Assembly: GCA_049513455.1 (NCBI GenBank)
Contig: JBEKWB010000004.1
Location: forward strand, 70,728-134,727
DNA length: 64,000 bases
Direction: 5' to 3'
Source of the DNA: Bog-473 sp049513455
GTDB taxonomy: Bacteria > Actinomycetota > Acidimicrobiia > Acidimicrobiales > RAAP-2
Shown here: positions 34,060-41,699 of the stretch, one piece after another
Layout of the letters: the number at the start of each line of letters is the position of its first letter
Numbering within the stretch: position 1 is the first letter of the stretch
The notes under the pieces: model-generated
The model's database searches: none
Seen by the model: only the letters and a program-made list of their open reading frames with translations
Told to the model about the DNA's origin: nothing
Position numbers and translations under genes: made by a program

Positions 34060-35407
34060 CGGTCTTGGCATTGGTGAACTCCTTCAAGCCCAGCTCGGAA
34101 AGCTCCCGCCCGAACCCCGAGCGCTTGATCCCCCCGAACGGCAGTTCGGGCATCGAGACCACCATGGCGTTGATGAACACCGCCCCGGCCTCGATCTCCT
34201 CGATACAGCGCCGCTGCTCTTCCTCGTCGTTCGTCCATACGCTCGAGCCGAGCCCGAAGGTGGTCGAGTTCGCCACCTCAATGGCCGCGGTCAGATCGGG
34301 GACGCGCTCGACAATGGCCACCGGGCCGAAGATCTCCTCCTGCGCCACCGGCATGTCGGCGGTGACGCCCGAGAGCACGGCTGGCTTGAGGTACCAGCCG
34401 GGTCCGTCCAGCGCCGTGCCGCCGTGGACCACCGCCCCCTGACTGCGGGCCTCCTCAATCTGGCCCACCAGCTCCGCCCGCTGTGCCTCTGTGACGATGG
34501 GGCCGACCTGCGTGGCCGGATCGAAGGGGTCGCCCACCACGAGCGCGTCCATGGCCTCGGTGAAGCGGCGCAGGAACTCGTCGGCCACGGCCTCCACCAC
34601 GATGAAGCGCTTGGCGGCGATGCACGACTGGCCGTTGTTCTGCACCCGGGCGTTGACCGCGGTCTGCACGGTCGCGTCCAGGTCGGCCGAGGGCAGCACG
34701 ATGAAGGGGTCCGAGCCGCCGAGCTCGAGGACGCTCTTCTTCAGCGCGTGCCCGGCGGTGGCCGCGACCGACATGCCGGCCTTCTCGCTCCCCGTCAAGG
34801 TCACCGCGGCGACGCGCGGGTCCTCGATGATCGCCGCGACGTCTTTGCTCTCGACGAAGAGGTTGCTGAAGGCGCCCTCGGGCAGTCCGGCCCGCCGGAA
34901 GATGTCCTCTATGAGGAGCGCTGTCTGCGGGACGTTTGAGGCGTGCTTGAGCAGCCCGACGTTGCCCACCATGAGGGCCGGCGCGGCGAAGCGCACGACC
35001 TGCCACAACGGGAAGTTCCAGGGCATGATGGCCAGCACCACACCGATCGGCTGGTAGTGCACGTACGAACGCGAGGCGCCGGTGGCGATGGGCTGGTCGG
35101 CCAGCAGCGACTCGGCGTGCTCAGCGAACCACCGCAGGCCCAGCGCGCACTTGGACGCCTCGCCGCGAGCGGACGCGAAGGTCTTGCCCATCTCGATGGT
35201 CACGATCCGGGCGATGTCGGGCGCCTCGCCCTCGAACAGGTCGGCCGCGTTGATCAGGTGACGGGCCCGCTCGGCGTAGCTCGTGGTGCGGTAGTCGGCG
35301 AAGGTGTCCGCCGCGCGCTGCAGGATTGCCTCCACCTCGGCCGGGGTGTGCGCCGGGTACGTCTTCTCGGTCTGACCGGTGGCGGGGTTGATGGTGGCGT
35401 AGGGCAT
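34046..35407 (-). CDS. NAD(P)-dependent aldehyde dehydrogenase (succinate-semialdehyde type)
   Basis: Oxidises an aldehyde to the acid; the closest type is short succinate-semialdehyde dehydrogenase. The 453-residue protein begins MPYATINPATGQTEKTYPAH. It has MPWNFPLWQVVRFAAPAL, LELGGSDPFIV with the general-base Glu, NNGQSCIAAKRF with the catalytic Cys, and ELPFGGIKRSGFGREL. ATG 35407 is chosen because the family N-terminus begins there. Succinate semialdehyde would be the product of GABA transamination, which fits the polyamine/GABA genes nearby. Confidence 0.85.
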   Translation of the reverse strand: MPYATINPATGQTEKTYPAHTPAEVEAILQRAADTFADYRTTSYAERARHLINAADLFEGEAPDIARIVTIEMGKTFASARGEASKCALGLRWFAEHAESLLADQPIATGASRSYVHYQPIGVVLAIMPWNFPLWQVVRFAAPALMVGNVGLLKHASNVPQTALLIEDIFRRAGLPEGAFSNLFVESKDVAAIIEDPRVAAVTLTGSEKAGMSVAATAGHALKKSVLELGGSDPFIVLPSADLDATVQTAVNARVQNNGQSCIAAKRFIVVEAVADEFLRRFTEAMDALVVGDPFDPATQVGPIVTEAQRAELVGQIEEARSQGAVVHGGTALDGPGWYLKPAVLSGVTADMPVAQEEIFGPVAIVERVPDLTAAIEVANSTTFGLGSSVWTNDEEEQRRCIEEIEAGAVFINAMVVSMPELPFGGIKRSGFGRELSELGLKEFTNAKTVWIT

Positions 35408-35483
35408 GCCTTGATTCTTATCGCAGCAGCCCGGTTCTTCCCGCGGTCCGGTCGTTGTCCCGGTCGTTGTCCCGGTCGGGTCC

Positions 35484-36911
35484 TCATTGCGGTCCGGTCT
35501 CTTCCCCCACTTCCAGTCCCAGATGCGCCGGAACCGCCCGGCGCAGCAGCTTCCCGGTAGCCGTGTGCGGCAACTCGGCGGTGGCGAAGTAGTCCTTGGG
35601 TCGCTTGTAGGGCGCCAGACGGGCGGACGCCGCCGCCCGCATAGCCCCCTCCGCCCCGGCCCGGTCGGTGACGTAGGCCACGCACACCTTTTGACCCCAC
35701 TGCTCGTCCGGCACCCCGAACACCGCCAACTGCAGCACGCCGGGGACCGCCGACAGCACCGCCTCCACCTCGGCCGGGTAGACGTTGACGCCCCCGCTGA
35801 TGATGAGGTCGTGCCGGCGTCCCGAGAGGTAGAGGTAGCCGTCGTCGTCCAGCCGCCCCAGATCGCCCACGGTGCAGGCGGCACCTCGCCAGGCGCGGCG
35901 GGTCGCCGCCGCGTCACCCCAGTACGTGAAGCGGGCGAACGGCGGCATGTCGCACCAGATGGTGCCGGCTCCGTCCCCGGCTCCGTCGTCCAACCTCGCG
36001 TCGCTCCCCTGGTCCTTGTCGGTACCGGTGGCGTCGATGGACAGGCGGCGGCCGGGGCGGGCCCGCCCGACCGACCCCGGATGGGCCAGCCACTCGTCGG
36101 GCCCGCAGACCGTGAACTGGGCCTCGGTCGACCCGTAGAACTCCCAGACGGCGCCGGGGTGGACGCGCGCCATGGTGGCCCGCTTCACCGAGGGCGGGCA
36201 GGGAGCACCGGCATGGGCCAGAAAGCGCAGGGAGTCGAACGTCTCGTCGTCCGCCAGCTCGGGCGACTGCAGTATCCGCTGCAGGTGGGTCGGAACCAGG
36301 AACGCCGTGGTGGGGCGCAGGCGGCGGAGCACATCGAGCGCCGTGGCGGCGTCGAACCGGCCGAGGATGGCCAGCGAGCCGCCCGAGAGCAACGTCCCGG
36401 TGGCGAACCGCACCGACACCGTGTGGTACATCGGCGAGCAGACCATGTGGAGGTCCCGGGGGTCGAACTGCCAGATGGCCGCCTCGTCGTCGAAGACGGC
36501 CTTCGCCGTCGCCTCGTCCCACACGCCGGTGGTGACGCCCTTGGGCCGCCCGGTGGTGCCCGAGGTGTAGTGCATCGGCCGGGTCAGCGGATACGGCGAC
36601 AGTTCCGCCGGCGACCCCTCGAACAGCGGGGACAGCTCCGGCTCGGCCAGGACGGCGAGGGTCGGTTGGGCGTCGGCAATCAAGCTGTCCCGCTCGGACT
36701 CGGTCAGCGTGGCGTTGAGGAGGACGGGGATCACCCCGACCCGGGCGGCGCCGAGCACGGCGCAGATCAAGTCGGCCGAGGATCCGAGACAGAAGACCAC
36801 CCGGTCCCCCGACCGGCACCCGCCGGCCAGCAGCGCCCCGGCGGCCCGGCGCTGACGGTCCTCGGCGTCGGCCGCGCCCAACACCTCGACTGTGGGCGTT
36901 CCTCCCGTCAC
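35484..36911 (-). CDS. acyl-CoA synthetase (AMP-forming, ANL family)
   Basis: Activates an unknown carboxylic acid through an acyl-adenylate. The 475-residue protein has the P-loop YTSGTTGRPKGV, the EFYGSTEAQF motif, GDLGRLDDDGYLYLSGRRHD and the C-terminal catalytic lysine in HTATGKLLRR. It is slightly short at the N-terminus for the family. GTG 36911 is chosen because TACGCT lies exactly 6 bases upstream, giving a leaderless start. It is divergent from the sirtuin gene. Confidence 0.85.
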   Translation of the reverse strand: MTGGTPTVEVLGAADAEDRQRRAAGALLAGGCRSGDRVVFCLGSSADLICAVLGAARVGVIPVLLNATLTESERDSLIADAQPTLAVLAEPELSPLFEGSPAELSPYPLTRPMHYTSGTTGRPKGVTTGVWDEATAKAVFDDEAAIWQFDPRDLHMVCSPMYHTVSVRFATGTLLSGGSLAILGRFDAATALDVLRRLRPTTAFLVPTHLQRILQSPELADDETFDSLRFLAHAGAPCPPSVKRATMARVHPGAVWEFYGSTEAQFTVCGPDEWLAHPGSVGRARPGRRLSIDATGTDKDQGSDARLDDGAGDGAGTIWCDMPPFARFTYWGDAAATRRAWRGAACTVGDLGRLDDDGYLYLSGRRHDLIISGGVNVYPAEVEAVLSAVPGVLQLAVFGVPDEQWGQKVCVAYVTDRAGAEGAMRAAASARLAPYKRPKDYFATAELPHTATGKLLRRAVPAHLGLEVGEETGPQ

Positions 36912-36917
36912 GCCGGA

Positions 36918-36923
36918 AGCGTA
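36918..36923 (-). promoter_or_regulatory. -10 box for leaderless acyl-CoA synthetase transcript
   Basis: TACGCT on the minus strand, 6 bases, then GTG 36911. Confidence 0.45.
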
Positions 36924-36984
36924 CCGAGCGTGGTGGCGGGCTCCGGTGAGACGGTCGCGGGCTCCCGTGCCACGATGGCGGGCC

Positions 36985-37785
36985 ATGACGGGGACGGGTG
37001 GCGGTACGGACGCAGGCGCGGATTTGGCGCGGGCGAGCGCGCTGGTGGGGCGCAGCCGGCACGTCGTCGTCCTCACCGGGGCCGGTATCTCGACCGACTC
37101 GGGCATCCCTGACTTCCGTGGGCCGCAGGGCGTGTGGACCAGGGACCCCGCGGCCGAGAAGGCGGCCAACCTCGACGTGTACCTCTCGGACCCCGAAGTG
37201 CGCCGCCGGGCGTGGCAGAACCGGCTGACGTCCCCCCTTTGGGAGGCGCAGCCCAATGAGGGCCACGCGGCGATCGTGGGCCTCGAGCGCGCCGGACGGC
37301 TGGACACCCTGGTGACCCAGAACATCGACGGGCTCCATCAGAAGGCGGGGTCCGACCCGGGGCTGATCGTCGAGATCCACGGCAACTCGTCGGAGATCGT
37401 CTGCCTCCGCTGCAGCCATCGCCAGCCAGCAGAACCCGTGCACGACCGGGTGCGGGCCGGCGAGGAGGACCCGAACTGTCGAGAGCCGACCGTCGAGGGG
37501 CCGGCCTGCGGGGGGATTTTGAAGTCGGCCACCATCAGCTTCGGCCAGAGCCTCGTCGCCGCCGACCTCCGGCGGGCCGAAGCGGCTGCCGCCCGGTGCG
37601 ACCTGCTCCTCTGCGTCGGGTCGACGCTGGCCGTCTATCCGGCCGCGGGCCTGGTGCCGATCGCCGCCCATTCCGGTGCCGTGGTGGTGATCGTCAACGG
37701 CGGGCCGACGGAGATGGACGCGATCGCCGATGTGGTGGTCAACGGCTCGATCAGCGAGATCCTCCCGGCCCTGGTGAACCCTTAA
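36985..37785 (+). CDS. sirtuin-type NAD-dependent protein deacylase
   Basis: Sir2-family deacylase of 266 residues beginning MTGTGGGTDAGADLA. It has TGAGISTDSGIPDFRGPQG, TQNIDGLHQKAG, HGNSSEIVCLRC, further Cys in NCREPTVEGPACGG completing the zinc site, and GSTLAVYPAAGLV. In many actinobacteria such enzymes regulate acyl-CoA synthetases by deacylation; the divergent acyl-CoA synthetase 73 bases away makes that pairing plausible here. The TAA shares bases with the stop of the convergent small gene. Confidence 0.92.
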   Translation: MTGTGGGTDAGADLARASALVGRSRHVVVLTGAGISTDSGIPDFRGPQGVWTRDPAAEKAANLDVYLSDPEVRRRAWQNRLTSPLWEAQPNEGHAAIVGLERAGRLDTLVTQNIDGLHQKAGSDPGLIVEIHGNSSEIVCLRCSHRQPAEPVHDRVRAGEEDPNCREPTVEGPACGGILKSATISFGQSLVAADLRRAEAAAARCDLLLCVGSTLAVYPAAGLVPIAAHSGAVVVIVNGGPTEMDAIADVVVNGSISEILPALVNP

Positions 37786-37910
37786 CTATCCTTCAGCTTG
37801 GCCTTCCGGCGGGGCTTCAGTGCAAACCACCAGATGCTGGCCATCGTTCCGAGAATGCCGACGGTGGCGGCCACCGGCTTCACCACTTTTCGTGCCCCGC
37901 TCTTTGGCAT
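37782..37910 (-). CDS. small single-pass membrane protein, unknown
   Basis: A 42-residue protein: basic start (MPKSGARKVVKPV), one hydrophobic segment (AATVGILGTMASIWWFAL) and a very basic end (KPRRKAKLKDS). It lies 29 bases after the PuuD-like gene on the same strand, so it may be its operon partner. It is convergent with the sirtuin gene with a 4-base stop overlap (TTAA). GTG 37922 is an alternative start. I do not recognise the family. Confidence 0.5.
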   Translation of the reverse strand: MPKSGARKVVKPVAATVGILGTMASIWWFALKPRRKAKLKDS

Positions 37911-37939
37911 GGGAGAGGACACTACTTCGCCGGGCCGCC

Positions 37940-38689
37940 CTAGTGAGGCTGCCCGGCGGTGCGCGTGGCGCGGTATGTTCGGGCCGCCTCCACGAGCGCG
38001 GCAAAGGGGCGCCCATCGCCGCCCTCCTCGGGGTGCCACTGCACTCCGAGGACGAACGGGGGCCCCGGAAGCTCCACCGCCTCGATGACCCCGTCGTCGG
38101 CGAACGCCGTCGGGGTCAGCCCGGTCCCGAGCCGATCGATGGACTGGTGGTGAGAGCACAAGACGGTGGCACTCGTCCCGAAGATCGCCGCCGTCGTGGA
38201 GTCGGGCGTCGTGGTCACTTTCACCTCGCCGAACACCGACGGGGCGCGTCGGTGCCCGTCGTGCCCGACGACATCGGGGAGGTGCTGATGGAGGGTGCCA
38301 CCCCGTGCGATATTGAGGATCTGAAGGCCACGGCAGATGGCGAGCACCGGCATGTCCACCGCCAGGGCCGCCGCCAGGAACGCCTGCTCGCTCCCGTCGC
38401 GGACCGAGTCGACCCCAGCGACGTCGGGCTGGGGCGTCTCGCCGTACGCGGCCGGGTCGACGTCGCCCCCTCCCGTCAGGACCAGGCCGTCGAGAGCGGC
38501 GATGACCTCCCCGGCCCCGAAACCCGGACCGGTCGGCGCGGTCTTGAGCGGGGGAAGCAGCAGGGGTCGACCGCCGGCCGAACCGACCAGTTCGTAGTAC
38601 GACTCGGGGAGCACTGCAGCCGGCCGGTGCCAGGACCCCCACGCCGCGTCGGCGACGTAGGTGGAGACTCCGATCAGGGGGATCACCAC
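37940..38689 (-). CDS. gamma-glutamyl-GABA hydrolase-like class I amidotransferase (PuuD-like)
   Basis: Likely cleaves a gamma-glutamyl amide to glutamate and GABA or an amine. The 249-residue protein has the nucleophile elbow VLAICRGLQILNIARGG with its Cys, GLVLTGGGDVDP, SHHQSIDRLGTGL and the C-terminal GVQWHPEE with His and Glu. GTG 38689 follows a GAGGGGGC site. It is divergent from the GlnA-like ligase gene across about 100 bases, forming a putative make-and-break pair for gamma-glutamylated amines. Confidence 0.85.
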   Translation of the reverse strand: MVIPLIGVSTYVADAAWGSWHRPAAVLPESYYELVGSAGGRPLLLPPLKTAPTGPGFGAGEVIAALDGLVLTGGGDVDPAAYGETPQPDVAGVDSVRDGSEQAFLAAALAVDMPVLAICRGLQILNIARGGTLHQHLPDVVGHDGHRRAPSVFGEVKVTTTPDSTTAAIFGTSATVLCSHHQSIDRLGTGLTPTAFADDGVIEAVELPGPPFVLGVQWHPEEGGDGRPFAALVEAARTYRATRTAGQPH

Positions 38690-38788
38690 GTCCGCCCCCT
38701 CGCCGTCGGAGCCCCTCTGGGGACGGTCTGCATGGTCCAAGCGTACAAAGCAGTTGGACGGTGGCCCACGGGCACGCAATCATGCGTC

Positions 38789-40147
38789 ATGCCCGGACTT
38801 GAATTCATCGCCGATGGGATCGCCGACGGATCGATCGACACCGTCATTCTGGCCTTCCCCGACATGCACGGAAGACCGGTGGGAAAGCGGGTGACCCCCG
38901 AGTTCTTCTCCGACCACGTGGCCGAGCACGGGATAGAGGTCTGCGACTACCTCCTGGCCGTGGACGTCGACATGAACCCGCTCCCGGGTTACCGGTTCGC
39001 CAACTGGGACCTGGGCTACGGGGACATGGTCGCCCATCCCGACTACGCCACGGCGCGGCGCCTCCCCTGGCTGCCGGGCACCGCCATGGTCATCGCCGAC
39101 CTCAGCGACGACGAGGGGGTCCCGATCGAGGTGTCGCCCCGGCAGATCCTGCGCCGCCAGATTGAGCGGGCGGCCGAACGGGGCTTCCGGGTGCTGAGCG
39201 CCACCGAGCTCGAGTTCTTCCTGTTCCGCGACACCTACGAGGAGGCCCAGGAGAAGAGCTGGAAGGGCCTCACTCCGCACACGGCGACCATTGAGGACTA
39301 CCAGCTGTTTCAGACCTCGCGCGAGGAGTACATCCTCAAGCGCATCCGCCAGGAGATGCGCGGCGCCGACATCCCGGTGGAGTTCTCCAAGGGCGAGGCG
39401 GGCCGCGGGCAGCACGAGGTCAACGTGACCTACGGCGGCGCGCTCGAGACGGCCGATCGCCACCTGGTCTTCAAGAACGGGATCAAGGAGATCGCAGCCC
39501 AAGAGGGCAGGGCCGCCACGTTCATGGCCAAATGGACCATGGACGACGTCGGGTCCTCATGCCACGTGCACAACAGCCTGTGGGACAACACCACCGATGA
39601 GCCCCTGATGGGCGACCCCTCGCACGCCAGCGGGCTCTCCACCGTGGGACGGCGCTTCCTGGCCGGGCAGCTCCATGCGGCGCGCCAGTTGGCCTGGTGT
39701 GCCGCCCCGACCCTGAACTCGTACCGGCGCTACGTGCCGGGGAGCTGGGCCCCCACGGCCGTCGTATGGGGCGAGGACAACCGCACCTGCGGCTTCCGGG
39801 TCGTCGGGCACGGTGCGGGGCGCCGGGTCGAATCCCGGATCCCCGGGGCCGACGTCAACCCGTACCTCGTGGTGGCCGCCTGTATCGCGGCCGGCCTCTA
39901 CGGCATCGACCACGAGCTCGAGCTGCCCGATCCGTACCCGCGCAACGCCTACGAGGCCGACGACGTCGCCCGGATCCCCTCGACCCTGGTCGAGGCGATC
40001 GACGAGCTGCTGGGGTCCGAGGTGGCCGCCGAGGCGTTCGGTCCCGAGGTGCACCATCACCTGCTGAATACCGCGCACCAGGAGTGGGAGGCGGCCAATC
40101 GCCACGTGTCCGATTGGGAGCTGGCCCGAAATTTCGAGAGGATCTAG
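38789..40147 (+). CDS. glutamine synthetase-family gamma-glutamyl-amine ligase
   Basis: Probably joins glutamate to a polyamine or other amine rather than ammonia. The 452-residue protein has the GS_N domain (VILAFPDMHGRPVGKR), SATELEFFLF, AGRGQHEVN, SSCHVHNSLW with metal ligands, NSYRRYVPGSWAPTAVVW and the C-terminal VESRIPGADVNPYLVVAA. It lacks the long features of ammonia-assimilating GlnA and groups by pattern with GlnA3/GlnA4-type enzymes. ATG 38789 is chosen. A PuuD-like hydrolase is divergent, and a glyoxalase-fold gene follows by 4 bases. Confidence 0.85.
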   Translation: MPGLEFIADGIADGSIDTVILAFPDMHGRPVGKRVTPEFFSDHVAEHGIEVCDYLLAVDVDMNPLPGYRFANWDLGYGDMVAHPDYATARRLPWLPGTAMVIADLSDDEGVPIEVSPRQILRRQIERAAERGFRVLSATELEFFLFRDTYEEAQEKSWKGLTPHTATIEDYQLFQTSREEYILKRIRQEMRGADIPVEFSKGEAGRGQHEVNVTYGGALETADRHLVFKNGIKEIAAQEGRAATFMAKWTMDDVGSSCHVHNSLWDNTTDEPLMGDPSHASGLSTVGRRFLAGQLHAARQLAWCAAPTLNSYRRYVPGSWAPTAVVWGEDNRTCGFRVVGHGAGRRVESRIPGADVNPYLVVAACIAAGLYGIDHELELPDPYPRNAYEADDVARIPSTLVEAIDELLGSEVAAEAFGPEVHHHLLNTAHQEWEAANRHVSDWELARNFERI

Positions 40148-40151
40148 GACG

Positions 40152-40526
40152 ATGGCCATTGAGACGAGGGGTATCCGCCACGTACACCTCCTGGTGCGCG
40201 ACCTGCCACACTCGGTCGCCTTCTACGAGGCGGCGTTCGGGATGAAGGTGGCATTCCGCGACGGCAAGATCCTGTTCCTGCGCTCGCCCAGCGGCGGCGA
40301 CGACCTGGCCCTGCATCAGGCCTCGACGCCGGATGAGAAGGCCAGAGTGGGCCAACCCGGCGGATTCGAGCACTTCGGGATCACGGTCACCGACCGCACC
40401 CGGCTGGGCGAGGCGATCGCGGCCGTCGAAGCCGCCGGAGGTTCCCTCGTCGAGAAGGGCGTGCACGCGTCGGGGGCTCCCTTCGCCTACATCAGCGATC
40501 CCGACGGCTACCGGATCGAGATCTGA
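40152..40526 (+). CDS. glyoxalase/VOC-fold protein
   Basis: A 124-residue single VOC module. It opens GIRHVHLLVRDLPHSVAFYEAAFGM across two strands, with the metal-type His and Glu in FEHFGITV and DPDGYRIEI. The substrate is unknown. It starts 4 bases after the glutamine-synthetase-like gene, so they share an operon. Its stop codon lies inside a 17-bp tandem duplication. Confidence 0.8.
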   Translation: MAIETRGIRHVHLLVRDLPHSVAFYEAAFGMKVAFRDGKILFLRSPSGGDDLALHQASTPDEKARVGQPGGFEHFGITVTDRTRLGEAIAAVEAAGGSLVEKGVHASGAPFAYISDPDGYRIEI

Positions 40527-40557
40527 GGCCGATCGAGATCTGAGGCCGATCGAGATC
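40514..40557. repeat. 17-bp tandem duplication spanning a stop codon
   Basis: GATCGAGATCTGAGGCC occurs at 40514-40530 and 40531-40547, followed by a partial third copy to 40557. The first copy contains the stop of the VOC gene. Confidence 0.9.
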
Positions 40558-40589
40558 AGATCGGTCATCGAAATCCGATCGCCGACTGG

Positions 40590-40595
40590 TAGCTT
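40590..40595 (+). promoter_or_regulatory. -10 box for leaderless fkbM-like transcript
   Basis: TAGCTT, 6 bases, then ATG 40602. Confidence 0.5.
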
Positions 40596-40601
40596 GGGCG
40601 C

Positions 40602-41669
40602 ATGCCGGAGCCGCTCCCGGATTCCGGTCCGGCCCGCTCCCTGTCCGGACGCCTCCGCCGCAAGATCGTCTCCCGCCTCGGCGGCGTGGTCCGGGCGCCC
40701 GGCACCACCGATGGCCCCCCTCCCGATTCGCTCGCGCTCGATGCCGCCCTCACGATGCTCTACCCGTCAAGGGAGGCGTCGGACCTCCACGCACCGGCCC
40801 ACGCCCTGGTCGGCGACGCCGTGGTCGACCTGCACGGGCTCCGGCAGATCCTGAGCACCTTCGATCGGCAGTTCTTCCCGTCGCCGGTCACCGTCCGCTT
40901 CGGCCCGGACGACATCGTCACGCACCGGCTCGACAACGGGATCACGCTGTTCTTGGACCGTGAGGACGGCGCCGTGTCCCGCCCGATACTGGCCGGCGAC
41001 TACGAGGCGCACCTCGTCCCGGTGTTCGAGCGGTTCTGCCGGCCCGGCATGACCGTCGTCGACGTCGGGGCCAATATCGGGCTCTACAGCCTGCTGGCCT
41101 CGAGGCTGGTCGGGCCCGCGGGCCGGGTGGTGGCGATCGAGCCGAGCTCGGAGAACTGCCGGCTCATCCTGCTCTCGGTGGACGCCAACCGGGCCGAGAA
41201 CGTCGAGCTCCTGCCCCTCGCTCTCGACCGCGGCCGGGGGTGGTCGAACCTGTCGGGCCACTTCGGCTCCAACGGTGGGTTGGTCTCGGGGGATGTCCCG
41301 AGCCTCACGTCGGGGTGGAGTGAGATCGTTCCCACCTTCGCCCTCGACGACCTCGTGGAGGGACCGGTCGACTTCTTGAAGATCGACGTCGAAGGAGCCG
41401 AAGGCCGGGTGGTGGCCGGGGCACAGAGGATCCTCGACACGTCGCGTCCGGTCGTCGCCACCGAGCTCAGCCTCGAGATGCTGCCGCGAGTCTCGGGCAT
41501 CAGCGGCGAGGAGTACCTGGAGGGCTTCGAGGCGCTCGGCTACCGGATCTGTCTCCTCAACCGGGGCACGGGCCTACCCGACCCGCCGACCACGTCGGCA
41601 CAGCTCCTGAAGGAATGGGCCGACCCGCTGCAGATCGAAGACCTGCTCCTGCTCCCTCCCGACGCCTGA
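40602..41669 (+). CDS. FkbM-family SAM methyltransferase
   Basis: A 355-residue protein; the first ~140 residues have no recognised domain. From about residue 145 it is an FkbM methyltransferase: MTVVDVGANIGLYSLLASRL is motif I, GRVVAIEPSSENC motif II, and FLKIDVEGAEGRVVAGAQ the family-specific motif. The acceptor is unknown; FkbM proteins methylate sugars, peptides and polyketides. A leaderless-type -10 box precedes the ATG. It stands alone, convergent with the FGGY kinase gene. Confidence 0.85.
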   Translation: MPEPLPDSGPARSLSGRLRRKIVSRLGGVVRAPGTTDGPPPDSLALDAALTMLYPSREASDLHAPAHALVGDAVVDLHGLRQILSTFDRQFFPSPVTVRFGPDDIVTHRLDNGITLFLDREDGAVSRPILAGDYEAHLVPVFERFCRPGMTVVDVGANIGLYSLLASRLVGPAGRVVAIEPSSENCRLILLSVDANRAENVELLPLALDRGRGWSNLSGHFGSNGGLVSGDVPSLTSGWSEIVPTFALDDLVEGPVDFLKIDVEGAEGRVVAGAQRILDTSRPVVATELSLEMLPRVSGISGEEYLEGFEALGYRICLLNRGTGLPDPPTTSAQLLKEWADPLQIEDLLLLPPDA

Positions 41670-41699
41670 CACCGCCCCGGCCGACGCGACGGGACGGTC

